Shown: one piece after another, positions 53,501 to 64,000 of the stretch
Layout: every line of letters begins with the position of its first letter
Position numbering within the stretch: position 1 is the stretch's first letter
Assembly (NCBI GenBank): GCA_005281725.1
Contig: SSBO01000003.1
Span: forward strand, 6,930,776 to 6,994,775
Length of the DNA: 64,000 nucleotides
Reading direction: 5' to 3'
From: Wuchereria bancrofti
Lineage: Eukaryota > Nematoda > Chromadorea > Rhabditida > Onchocercidae
Program-made: the position numbers and the translations under genes
The notes under the pieces: model-generated
The model's database searches: none
Told to the model about the DNA's origin: nothing
The model's input: the letters and a program-made list of their open reading frames with translations, nothing else

Positions 53501-53838
53501 AAAATTTAAGCTATTATTTTACAACATTATCTTTTTTTACAATACAAAAATTTAGGCTGTTTTTTTTACAACATTTTTTCTTTGTACAACAAAAGGAGTA
53601 TAGGTCAGTCAGTGATAGATTTAACAATAATTGTTGCTTCTTCTGTTACTTTCTTTTGAACTCAACCTTTAACATTATCTATAAGACATTTTGTTTATTT
53701 TTTACTTCAATTATGAATTTAACTTTTAGTTGATATTTTAAAAATCTTAAAAATTCGTCATACTTTGTCATATTTTATAGACCGCAATCACGTGAGGATA
53801 TTTTGAAGAAAACAATGGAAGAACCACATTATTTGTGA
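50518..53838 (+). CDS. Orphan four-transmembrane protein, 395 aa
   Basis: Eight exons join in phase: 50518-50637, 50757-51027, 51449-51672, 52055-52177, 52539-52663, 52976-53060, 53239-53420 and 53781-53838. The product has a Ser/Gly-rich N-terminus (MEETDKSSSASASSR), TM1 at about 54-75, and a loop of about 130 residues. The loop has a Thr-rich stretch (98-107), an NET sequon at N136 and two cysteines (C179, C190). TM2 (about 208-231), TM3 (about 247-272) and TM4 (about 326-352) follow, then a polar tail. I recognise no family, so no function is assigned. An alternative in-frame start lies at 50458, but the ATG at 50518 sits just after acceptor-like TTGTAG/ATCAG and is preferred. The weakest join is exon 5 to 6 (CG|GTTAAT to TTGAG|G). 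Without it exon 5 reads on to a stop at 52695-52697, and 52976-53838 would be a separate gene. Confidence 0.75.
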
Positions 53839-55569
53839 TATTTCAATTAATTAGTTCTTTGTGCTTTGTGCAAATGTTTTAAAAAATTTCAGACAAAATC
53901 ATTTGAATTTTCCCTATGCTTTCAATTTTCTTAACATTATTTTCTATTTTTGATTATATATGGCTAATCAATTTATGACAATTTATAAAAAAAAAACTGA
54001 TATTTATGTTTCTCTGTGTGTTCAAAGATTTTCAATCAATTTCGTTTCTTTTTGATGCTTTTACACTTTATGAATGCTTGTTGCTGAGTAATCACTAACA
54101 TTTGATATGAGATAAAGACCATTTTTCCTTATCATTGATTGAAAATAGAATTTCATAGTTTTGAATCGTTAGAGGCTTTTCCATTTTAAATTATCCTTAT
54201 TCAAACAATTGAAGTTGATTACTTTCAAGAATAATTCACATCAATTTTATAAATTGTGCTGCTATATTATAAGTATAAATTTCAAAAATTAATTAACTCA
54301 TCTAAAATTACAAAAAAATGCTATCGAAGAGGATATTCTGAATGGGTCATTTATAAATCCAATCAAAAAAAAAAAAAAAAATGAAAGCTGATTGAAAAAG
54401 AAAACTGTTTGACTTAAATTCCATTTTGATATATGTGTAAGAAGAAAATGTCATTACATTAAATTTTGGTAAAAGTTAAAACAAACTGCTCTATTCTTCC
54501 TTTCAAGGTCATATTTTCATCATTTGTTGCCATTGTTTCTATCAATTTCGATTTCTATTTCCTTTTTTTTTCTCTCAAGCTTTCAATTACCGGTTTTTTT
54601 CAGTAAAGTATAATTAGAGTACTTTCTTTCATTTTTCACATCTAAATTAATTCTTTCAGTCTTCGAATTCAGTTGATCATATTATCCTATCACAGTATAA
54701 CCTTAATACGTTCTTTTTTCATAGATTTCGAAGTTGACAAATATTGATTTAATTTCACTCTGACAGTAACTATTTCAATCTCTTAAGCTATAATTTTTAT
54801 TTTTGGTTTCACTCCATACATCTATTATCAATTTCGAAATGTCATTCATATAAATATTATCAGTCACAAAGCCTTTGCTGATGAAATGCTATCACTTATT
54901 TCAAAATGTTCATCAATTCAACGAAACCAATAACCTAATTTTCGTCCATATTTCTACCATTTCTTTTTTTTTCCTATAAGGAAAGCCTTTTCACTCCGTG
55001 CTATTTATTTTATTTATGTTATCTCATATCAGTATCAAACAGTTTTTTGATAAGTGGCAAAAATTAATTAATTTTCTTTTCATTTGGTTAAATAAATTTT
55101 TGGAAGCATCATTTTTATTAATTGTTTTTACTTAAATTATTCTATAATTTTGAATTTCATAATTTTTAGAATTTTATAAAATATAATTTTGAAGTCCTTA
55201 TTAATAATGGAATTTTCAAATTTTTAAATGAGATCAAATGTGTTTAATCAATTTAATATTTATTATGCTGTGCAATCATGGATAGATGATTCTATCCAAT
55301 TATCCATACAGATTGCTAATCTGCTGAAATAACAAAATACACAAAGTTACAGTATCAAGTCAGAAAATTTACTAACATTTAACAATTACTTTTATTATTT
55401 CAATTGCGAAAAAAGATGTTTCATTCACAAATAATAATCGTAGTCTTTTGACGGAACCTTTTTTTTTGATTTTTTTTTTCAGATTTAAATAACTCATAAA
55501 TACAAGAACCAATTTATATTTCTTCATTTTTTTTTTGATGATTTATCAATTAGAGAAAATAACTAAAGA
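53839..55569. other. Convergent intergenic region
   Basis: Separates the 3' ends of the plus-strand four-TM gene and the minus-strand microprotein gene. AT-rich with poly-A/T runs (for example 54365-54380). No exon with a coding-like frame and splice sites was seen. Confidence 0.6.
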
Positions 55570-56152
55570 TTAATTAGTTGAGCTTTGAGATGACATTCGT
55601 GTGCCATCACGTGCTTCCGTACCGTTCTCTTCCTTATCTGATTGCTCAAAAGCTCAAAAGGTTCACAGATATTCCTTTCAACAATTGCGGTAATTATGAA
55701 GCAAAACTGAACGATTTAATTTTCTCACAGATATAAATGCCATGCTGTCATAAAAATTAAAATACATATGAAATAATAAGAATGTCATAATTATCTTCTT
55801 AAAAGTTATTCCGAATCAAAACAAAAGAAATTTTAATGAATGAAAATAAAAATTTGATAAAATATTTGATTTTCAAGAGGGAATGTGAGATGCTATTTTG
55901 GAGTGTTATTGCTGATTGCATCTAGCACTTACAGAACAATCAAATTGATAAATTAGCGGTGCAAGAAGCAATGCAACGTACGCTGCAGTAACAATGAGAT
56001 TAGTTGCTGCTTGAAACTGAAAAAGAGACAACAAAAATAAGAACATTTGATTTATTTCAATTTGGTATATTTATGTTTGAACTAAAATTTTGTTTCCATC
56101 AGAAATAATGCATCAAATATGCGTCCCCAAGTACTGAGAGTTTCGTAGACAT
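55570..56152 (-). CDS. Single-pass membrane microprotein, 58 aa (candidate)
   Basis: Three small minus-strand exons join in phase: 56152-56135 (MSTKLS), 56016-55933 (28 codons) and 55644-55570 (24 codons plus TAA). The middle exon has a textbook acceptor (CTCTTTTTCAG) and donor (GTAAGT). It encodes a hydrophobic helix of about 20 residues containing AAYVALLLAPLIYQF. The last exon is hydrophilic and Ser/Glu-rich (QSDKEENGTEARDGTRMSSQ). TTCTTCAG at about 56167 lies 14 nt before the ATG and may be a spliced-leader acceptor. An out-of-frame ATG at 56157 overlaps the start. The gene begins about 490 bp after the thioesterase stop, on the same strand. The family is not recognised. The first exon is the least certain, and a longer upstream part cannot be excluded. 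Confidence 0.5.
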
Positions 56153-56644
56153 ATCATAAACAATCTCTGAAGAACAGTAGATGAATAATTGCAAAACAAA
56201 TCGATTACATCTTAAATCCAAAATTTCCGGATTACCTTTTGGACTATTTTCAAGAAAATATATTGTATATTATTAATATTTTAATTTAATAGTCAAAAAA
56301 ATTGATTTTCAAATCACAGTGTAACTGAAACATTTTTTAATGCTGCAGTTGAAATAAAGATTGAAAATTTAAGTTTAAACAAAATTTGAACTTTAGAAAA
56401 GCAGTGAACGTTTTTTGGTCTATTAAATTGTAGATTTTAAGAAAGAAATTGAAATAAAAAGAGTTAAATTAAATGAATTGCAATTCTTATTACTTTCAAA
56501 TTTCAAAATTATTCTTTCTTCATTGATAACTTTTTCAGATTAAATAAATTTATCTCCAAATCCTCTATAATACATACAATGCATATAATTTCATCACGTT
56601 GACAAGTTTGAGACAATTGGAAATTTACTGTGAAAGTGAAATCA

Positions 56645-57766
56645 CTAAGATTTCTTAGGGAAAGCCTTTGTATGCTGACCGTAGGCGATTAGCAAATTAT
56701 CACTTTTTCGACGAATCTCGGCACGAGTATGAGCCAATTTCGCGTTACTATGTAACAAAATACCATTCACAACGATCGTGTCGCCAAGTTTGGCACAATT
56801 TGGATACCTATGTTAATATGGTATTGTTAATTAAGCATAACAAATGGAGATAAAAAGGAAAGAGAATCGTTATTTCTGCTCTTTTCAGATAAGAATGAAA
56901 AATGCCATTTACTTATTTCAAATATTATAGATGATAAGATCAAATTTGATATTTCTTTAATTTGTTTTAATAATTTGCATTAAAATTCAACAAATAAATA
57001 CTTAAATAACAAACAGCACTAATTATATTTTAAGCATAAATAATTTTTAAATTTAAACAATTTTATGAATAAATAAATAAATTAATTAAACTAACGACAT
57101 ATTCAGGTTGATCGAAACGCCCAGGTCACCAATTTTACTGCTCATTATTGCAACTGATGTGACCATATCGACAAGTGTAGCTAAGCAACCCTCATGTAAT
57201 TGTCCTGATGAGTTCAAGTGCGCATTTGTCACATCCATTTCAACTTCTACAGTTCCCTCATTCACAGATATCACGCGGCACTAAATTATGGACAAAGGGA
57301 AAAATTATTTTTTTTAACATCTAATACGAATTGATTTGAAACAGCAAGACTAATTTAAGTTTTAAATGAAATCTAGGAAAAGAAAATTTTAAGTTCTTAA
57401 TAAAATTTAGAAAACAAGAAACTATGAGGATTTGGAATTTAGAGGTATGTGTATTGAAGGATAAGAAAGTGGCAAAAATTGTTCAAAACAACCTACTTGA
57501 AGAATTATGGAATTACCTATGAAAATTTTATTCCAAATCCTTACAATTTTGGATTTAAAATTCATAAAAATCAAAATAAATAAAATTTATTTCCATGGAC
57601 AAAATTATAATTCTTATAAATTGTATTTCAGCAAAATATTTAACATTTTCTAACGAAGTAATTTAATGATAACAACTAATATGTAACTTACAGTGCGAAC
57701 GAATCCAGAAAATTTATCAAATGATTTAAAAGCTTTTGTTGCCAATTGAAGATATTTGTTAGCCAT
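56645..57766 (-). CDS. Hotdog-fold acyl-CoA thioesterase, THEM2/ACOT13-like, 140 aa
   Basis: Three exons join in phase: 57766-57692, 57280-57096 and 56807-56645 (TAG at 56647-56645). The 140-aa length equals that of human THEM2. The core reads HLNSSGQLHEGCLATLVDMV, then GDLGVSINLN, then AKLGDTIVV and AYGQHTKAF, which is the hotdog/4HBT pattern. By alignment with human THEM2, N48, D63 and S81 correspond to the catalytic N50, D65 and S83. Position 55 is Glu where human has Gly57 (HEG instead of HGG). The enzyme should hydrolyse fatty acyl-CoA to free fatty acid and CoA, acting as a homotetramer in cytosol or mitochondria; that is known of the family. The start is fixed by TTTTTTCTAG 23 nt upstream, a likely trans-splice acceptor. 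It lies between the EFHD2-like gene and the microprotein gene, all on the minus strand. Confidence 0.94.
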
Positions 57767-58618
57767 GCCAATAATTTAAATAAAATCTAGAAAAAACTAT
57801 GAAAATTCGGAATTCAGGTGGAAGTTGATAAAATTAACCGAATAAGGATGCTTGATAACCCTAAACAATCGGAAAGCATAAAAACACCGTCTTGAAATTA
57901 ACCACTATTTCTTGCTATTTCCATAATTTTTAATAAAATATTAATTTTACTGATTTAATAAAATTTGATCTTTAAGCTATTAATCGAAATGAATAGGCTA
58001 ATATATTTAAGGATTGCTTTACGTTTATTACAACAATTTTTCCAACATAAAATTATCCTATGGCTGCTACAATCTTTGTCGTTTAATAATTAAATTATCT
58101 TTGTCCTTTTCAAATTTCAATAAAATGATTAAAAATTTAGGCACGAAAAGTTTTTGAATAGTATTACTGCATGATTTCAGGAAATTATTGTCGGCAATGA
58201 TCCATTGCTCACAAAAGAACTAATTTTAGAAGTTTTATTTTGCTTTTAAAACTTTTAGTTCATAATCAAAATAGAAGGACACAGAAGACTTTTGAAAACT
58301 TTTTGCCTATTTCAAATATTGTGATTATTAAAGTCAAGTTTTTTCTAAAATTTATCGGAAAATTTTACATGTTGAATCAGCAAAATATCTATCTGATTGA
58401 TATTTACAATGATTTATGGTGCATTTAATGAGTATAATCTTTAAAGAAAGAATCTGAAAATCCAGAAAAAAAAGACTTTAATTATGCCTTAAATAACAGA
58501 AACAATTAAAGATAATTAATTTATTTCACCATACAATTAATATTTTCAGTGCATATAATTATAAAATAATTTTAAAAATTTGCAAATCAAATTATGATAA
58601 TTGATAGGAAGCTTAATT
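57767..58618. other. Gap between the EFHD2-like and thioesterase genes
   Basis: About 850 bp with no coding exon on the minus strand. A TTTTTTCTAG acceptor-like site stands at about 57790-57799, just before the thioesterase ATG. A plus-strand 62-codon open frame at 58240-58428 is AT-driven and unsupported. Confidence 0.5.
57790..57799 (-). promoter_or_regulatory. Candidate spliced-leader acceptor of the thioesterase
   Basis: On the minus strand TTTTTTCTAG is followed by 23 nt and the start ATG. There is no open upstream exon, so it is read as a trans-splice site. This is inferred from sequence only. Confidence 0.45.
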
Positions 58619-60209
58619 TCATATGAAAACTGCTTTATTTGCAAGAAACTGTTGTCGACGTTCCTTTTTCTCAGCTTGTTGTAATTTCTTTTCTTCTTGT
58701 TCAGCTCGAATTTCTTCCTCAAATCTACTCAGTTTTGTTTGTTCTCCGATCTTCAAAAAAAAAGAGAAATAAATATTAAAAATGTCAAACAAAGTATAAA
58801 ACTATTAAAAAACAAAACAAAACAAAAAAAAAAGTGTACTGAACAAATTACTGTAATTATTACAATATATTTAGTTGAGTATCATAAGTGTAAACAAATT
58901 ATTGAATAAAGTTAACTCTACGAAAATGTTATAGAATAATCTAATTTTCTTTTCACAGAATAATAAAAAAAAACCCTAAATGTCAAAATTTTTAAATTCC
59001 TTATCAAATTTCCAAAAAAAAAAAAAAAAAAGAAAAGGGAAATAGAAACCTTAGCTTCGAAGAAATCAGCAGCAGCATGCACTCCTTGCTTGACAACATC
59101 TACTGATGCAGCTAATTCATTAAAAACTTTTGCGCAAGACAATTGACCGGTTGATGCATAACGAAATATAAGCATGAACTCACGTGGACTTACTTTACCA
59201 TCCTGATCTTCATCCACCTAAAATGTCTGAGGTGTTCATGACAAATTTGATGAGAAATCTTTTGAAAAATTAACAACAACAAATTTCTTATCCTAAAGAA
59301 ACTAAGAATTGTCTGTTTTGATTTCCGATTTGATTTATTTACATTCAGGAATAGATCAGTCAATTAATTAATCTATTTTAAAACACTACCATTTCTCGGA
59401 AAAAACTTTCAAATAACAGTTGAGGGTTTACTTTAAAAATATAAAATTTACCAATTTGAGCATATTTTTTAGTGCAATATGTGTTTGTGCTTCACCCAAT
59501 TTCTCCATCATTCGTTTCAGTTCATTGAAATCGATATAATTATCGTGATCCTCATCATATCTGTTATTTTACATGCAATAATTTACAACCTTTTAACAAA
59601 TGTCACCTATGATTGTTGACGATGAGCGCCAAAACATTTGATATAACTGACAACAAATTCATTTATGAAATGAAATATTTAGGATGAAAGAAAAAAAAAA
59701 AAAAAACGATCAGCTGTATAATAATTTAAAGGATATACTGAAATATATGGTCCTTTTTTGTTTAAAAAAATAAACATATACATTTGGTACATTAAATTTC
59801 GAAATAACTCATAAATTTTGATATTTGAAGTTTCAAAATACAATTGAAACTAACTTTTTAAATGTTTCCATAAAATATTTGATTTGTTTTCGTGTAAATT
59901 CGTGAAATTCGGAATAGATAGAAAGCTTAGGAGGTTTTGCTTGCTCTACTGGTTCACCTATAATTAATTGTAGAGTAATGCTTAATGGTCGCTCAACTCA
60001 TTAATTATTGAAATAAAAATTAATTAATTAAAATAAAAAAAAGAAAAAAACGTAAACAGTTGTGAATAAGGATAAGGCGGAGAATGAAAAAGATAACCTT
60101 CAGTGATCATATTCCTTCTGGCTAATTTAGTAGCCAACTCATCATAATCGTTACTGATAGATGATTGAGAATTTGTGGAACAAGTTGGTGAACTTAGCGC
60201 CTGATTCAT
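58619..60209 (-). CDS. EFHD2/swiprosin-like EF-hand protein, 207 aa
   Basis: Five exons join in phase: 60209-60098, 59957-59855, 59560-59452, 59217-59050 and 58750-58619 (TGA at 58621-58619). The order matches swiprosins: a Ser-rich N-terminus with LATKLARRN, a conserved segment YSEFHEFTRKQIKYFMETFK, and EF-hand 1 (loop DEDHDNYIDFNE, 74-85). EF-hand 2 (loop DEDQDGKVSPRE, 110-121), the segment GVHAAADFFEAK and a charged C-terminal coiled coil (about 172-200) follow. Both loops keep the acidic residues at positions 1, 3 and 5 and Glu at 12, so both should bind calcium. Family members bind and bundle F-actin in a calcium-dependent way. At 207 aa it is a little shorter than human EFHD2 (240), mainly at the N-terminus. 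The ATG at 60209 is the first in frame, 6 nt after TTTTGAAG, a possible trans-splice acceptor. The thioesterase follows on the same strand. Confidence 0.94.
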
Positions 60210-62381
60210 ATTTATCTTCAAAATATACTTTTATTAATTTGTTTCCATTAAAAGTCTTTTTAAACTAACACAACAACTGGATGAAAACATTGAAAAGAAT
60301 TGTAAAATCAAAAAATTTATTTATCATTGAGCTAGTTAATCTTAATTATCTAGGAGGCAAACTTATCATACTTATCATTCTTTCCAAATTTGATAAAACA
60401 TTCTAATATTTAACTATTTTTACTATGCCATTAATTGCCAATGTACAAGAATTAATTGATGGAAAACAAGAAAGAAAGGAAGAAAGATGATCGTACTTTG
60501 CATGACTAATACAATGATTCATACGGAAAGACATTATCATTCGTGTCATTTTTTTTTGCTTTCCCTTAGATTTACAAATTTCAATGAATTATTCTTCATG
60601 CACCAATTCCTTTTCATATATCGAAATTAAAATTTAACAAAGCAAATGGAATTATTTGGTTTATAAAATGTTAACTTCCAAGATGTATAATTGGAAATAT
60701 TAACTACAAATGAAAACAACATATTTAGATTGTTAAAAATTGACTTCAAAAATATAAAATTTGATAAAACTAGCACACTTATCGTCTTGAAATCCCTGTC
60801 ATATAACTAGGCATTTTTAGGAAACAAAAATGATTTAACTAAATAATTAAAATAGTGAAATATAAGAATGAAGCAGTATCTATTATACTTAAACTAATGA
60901 TCGGTTTTCAAAACAGATGAAAGAAGAGGAAATAAATTGTTGAGCGAAAAATTAAATTGATTTTTCCTCGAAATGAGTATATCTCACTATGAGTAACAAG
61001 GATTCTTCCTCTTTATGTGTGAGGACGATTGGAATGAAAATCGAACAAAATTATAATCAATAGTATTTGTCAATAAGCTACTAGCAACTAAGACCAAATT
61101 GGAAAATTGCTATAGCAGCAATAGTATTTTCTTGAATCATTAAGATATGGCGGTAATTAAAAATGAAAGGATGGAGGGGAAGAAAATTGCTGATTGAAGT
61201 TACTGATTTGCTGATTTGATTATATGAGCTAACGGCGATATTATCAAAAGGCGCAAATGGTGCATTTTAAAGCAAAACAGTTACTCAGACTGATCGTTAA
61301 AACGACTGAAAGTGCAGTAAAATAAATCCAAAAGAGGATTTGGAGACATCGTTTGAGATACTATCTATCATTGGAAGGAAGGAGACAATAACGGATTCAG
61401 AGTTGATACCTTCAATGAAAGTTTCTTCAAAACAAATCATTTGGTTGAGTCATCACTGTAACTGTTATAATCAGATGGAAAGGGAAAGGGAAATTATCCG
61501 AACGAACAATGAAAAAAAATTAATTAATCACTTCACCATTGCATATAAACCAAACTGCAAAATGGGATCAACTTTTTTCGACAATTTTTTTTTTTGATAA
61601 ATCTTCAAAGTGGGAAAAAAGAAATGTAAAAAAGTTGCAAAGTGTGCAAATTTTAATTAGAGTAATTTTTCTCTTACACTTTGTATGGTAATCTATTTAA
61701 CAGGTTGAATACAAATAAATAATTAGAATTGTTCATATGGAAAATAAAATATGCGCAAACATTTTAAGTTAGGAATATTTTGTATATTCAATCTTTTTTT
61801 TAATTAGCCAAGTTTGAGAGAATATACAAGAATATTTTGGATTAAAACATTGGAAATACCGAATTATCCAGGCTGCAATAAATCTGTATACTTCGGTGAG
61901 TGTGTCTCGTCGATTGGAAGCTTATCATTCAAAGGTCAAATCTAAAAGAGAAGCTAAATGATATGAAAAGTGTATAAATACAATCACCTTAGAGAGGATT
62001 TATTTGTTCTATTTTAACAAAGGATCACTTATCTTTAGGTATAACAGAGAGATTGATGAAGATAAGTTATATGTGTTGAGTGAAATTTGATCATTGCATT
62101 TGTAAGATAGGAATGAAAGATGTGATAAGATGGATGATAAGTTAATTTTTATGATGAACATCAGAAATGGTAACCACGATAACGGGAGAATAATCAACGA
62201 ATGTGGAGAATAGAGATAAGAGACAAAGTTCAAGATCCATATTGAAAGTAAAATTTTCCACTCAAAATTTTAATAGATTTTTGTTAAGATAAAAAGCGAT
62301 AACCTAAAAAAGAAACAAATTGCTTTCCTTGAGCAAAAGATCAAAGTAATTTTGAACAATTGATTCAAACGGAACAACGAA

Positions 62382-62567
62382 TCAATCAACCGATACAAAA
62401 GTGCGCAGAATGCCGAATAATAGCATTTTCTTTGCCTCATTAAATGAGTGATGTAACAAATTTTCGAAGGAAGTTTTTTTCATCCCATCTTTCTCCTTCA
62501 TCACTTCATCAATTTGCGCCTTTACTACTTTCATGATTTGCAAATGAATTTGTTTAGCAGTAAATAA
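62382..62567 (-). CDS. Candidate terminal exon of an unrecognised protein
   Basis: On the minus strand TTGATTCAG is followed by a 61-codon frame ending at TGA (62384-62382). It starts LFTAKQIHLQIMKVVKAQ and continues into a charged, helix-like stretch (IDEVMKEKDGMKK, then ENLLHHSFNEAKKML). Its composition is more protein-like than most open frames nearby. No start exon was found and the family is not recognised. Confidence 0.25.
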   Translation of the reverse strand, partial: LFTAKQIHLQIMKVVKAQIDEVMKEKDGMKKTSFENLLHHSFNEAKKMLLFGILRTFVSVD

Positions 62568-62953
62568 CTGAATCAATTTAAAAAGTACCACAGAGAAGCT
62601 AACTGATTATTTCTCATGAATTAAATTTTGCATTGAAGTTGAGATTTTACTTCTTTAAGAAATATAAATTTAAATCAGTTTAAAACTAATTAATCACTAT
62701 AGAGCTTCAAAAATTTTGACTTATTATCCTTAGTTGAAATCTAAAGCATCAAGATGTGATCTATCATTATGATAGTAAAACTTTTTTTTTCCTTGATTTA
62801 AATTTATATTACCTTATTTATATTTTATATTACCTAAAAAATTTATATTTATTTCCGATTAAAAGAAAGAGTAAAGGAAGTATTATGAAGTGTGGGTTTC
62901 AACATTAATGAAAACTGTATTCCTAATTATTAAAAAAAAGATTTCTCATTCAC

Positions 62954-63095
62954 CGCTATCAAACCAATTAATGTCTTCTAGTGACATATTAGTTACGTGT
63001 AAAATTTTCAATTCAGTGAATTTTTCAACAAGTTTAACTTTGTTAGTATAATTTGTTCTATTTGTCAAGAAATCATCAAATGGTCTTCGATAATA
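62954..63095 (-). CDS. Candidate exon with leucine-rich-repeat-like pattern
   Basis: A minus-strand frame between a TAA at 63098 and a donor-like AGCG|GTGAAT reads PFDDFLTNRTNYTNK and then KLVEKFTELKILHVTNMSLE. The L..L..L.L..N.L spacing resembles one leucine-rich repeat. No good acceptor stands directly upstream, and its phase at this donor does not fit the 62567 exon. Using an earlier GTAACT donor would fit it. Confidence 0.2.
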
Positions 63096-64000
63096 TTATC
63101 TCTTCCCTCCCTTACCTATAATAAACATGATTAAATAAATTTAGCAATTTATTAATAATAATTCTAAATCTGTAAACAAATTTAATACCGCAATAACTAT
63201 AACTATCTGCAGTAAAAGATGCAAAAGTGGCTAATGGACAATTTTATTTCCAAAATTCTCCCTCTTCCATTTTCATCAGCATTATTTGTGGAATCTTTGT
63301 CAATAGTTAAACAAAATTGTATAAATTAGCTTTCATGGAAACGATATAAACTTATTGTTCGAAAAAAAAGTTTGCTTTAGTTATTCATTTCCCAAATGTT
63401 TTCCCAAAACGCATGCACATGAGAAATGATTGGAAAATAAATAATTGAATTACAAATTTATGTGAATACCCGGCTGAGCGCATTTGGTTTCTAATTCAAT
63501 CATCAATAAACAACGGTTACTCTCAGACGAAGATGATAATGACCTAATTGCGGTTGGCTGATGAATGTTGAAAACATATACTAAGTGCGCCTAATTCCCG
63601 ATAGTTTAACTCTAACTCTAACAGAATAAGGAATCTTTTCATTGAATTGAAATAAAGAATAGCGTTGTATTCATTGACAACTAATATAATAGCAACTAAT
63701 AAAATGGAAGAAACGAAAAATTAGTTTTGTAAAATGTGAAATGAATAAATAAAAACAAAAACAAATTCTTGAAAGGAAGAAAAAATGTATTCTTAAAGAA
63801 GAAAAAGAGAATTTGATTAATATTACACAATCAGTGATAATCTTAACGCTAAAAGGGTATATGTTGATTTGATTAATCAAATTTATATCGATGTATGATA
63901 TCAATGCATGTGACATACGACAGCAAAATATAGAGACGTGAGATTATGAGTGATTCTGTTACTTATAATGCTTATTATACTTTCGTTAAAGCTTATTCAA

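Larger units (their letters stand above)
60210..64000. other. Mostly non-coding flank upstream of the EFHD2-like gene
   Basis: Contains two weak minus-strand candidate exons (62382-62567 and 62954-63095), listed separately. Open frames near 61340-61597 (plus) and its minus-strand counterpart are both unremarkable. No promoter element could be named. Confidence 0.5.

Noticed and set aside
57086..57274. Reading the thioesterase exon 2 as a separate small gene
   Set aside because: Its first residues come from an internal GTG, and it joins both neighbouring exons in phase.
63470..63575. Overlapping plus-strand frames (YPAERIWFLIQSS and LLSDEDDNDLIAVG)
   Set aside because: Two mutually exclusive frames look equally protein-like, both are short, and neither has a partner exon.

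Overview
This window is nuclear DNA of a eukaryote, very probably a clade III parasitic nematode (filarial or other spirurid). The sequence is strongly AT-rich. Genes are split by introns with nematode-type sites (TTTTCAG or TTTTTAG acceptors, GTAAGT or GTTAGT donors). Candidate spliced-leader acceptors lie just upstream of several start codons. One gene is a CK1/TTBK-type kinase, a class greatly expanded in worms. No tRNA, rRNA, CRISPR array, intact transposon or prokaryotic operon was seen. Genus and species cannot be fixed from the sequence alone.

Layout. (1) About 1-26 kb, minus strand: the N-terminal part of a large gene with very long introns. Its small exons join in phase and encode a Raf-like Ras-binding domain, best matched by the PLEKHG5/RHGF-2 type of RhoGEF. 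The catalytic DH-PH part is not found and should lie beyond position 1. (2) About 26-41.5 kb: a gene desert with microsatellites, a MITE-like repeat, and a perfect 22-bp-arm hairpin. (3) 41.56-44.01 kb, plus strand: an eight-exon CK1/TTBK-like kinase of 371 aa, apparently complete. (4) 44-50.5 kb: intergenic, with short duplications and a GC-rich island. (5) 50.52-53.84 kb, plus strand: an eight-exon orphan protein of 395 aa with four predicted membrane segments. (6) 55.57-60.21 kb, minus strand: three closely packed genes in the same direction. In transcription order these are an EFHD2/swiprosin EF-hand protein (207 aa), a THEM2/ACOT13 hotdog thioesterase (140 aa), and a 58-aa single-pass membrane microprotein that has not been recognised. 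(7) 60.2-64 kb: mostly non-coding, with two weak candidate exons on the minus strand.

How the genes relate. The three minus-strand genes at 55.6-60.2 kb have acceptor-like sites just before each ATG, so they may be a trans-spliced operon. That is inference. The kinase and the four-membrane-segment gene share a strand but are 6.5 kb apart and look independent. The best candidates for something undescribed are the four-TM orphan protein, the 58-aa microprotein, and the frame-disrupting cryptic exons inside the PLEKHG5-like gene. All exon joins were made by eye from splice signals and reading phase, with no transcript evidence.
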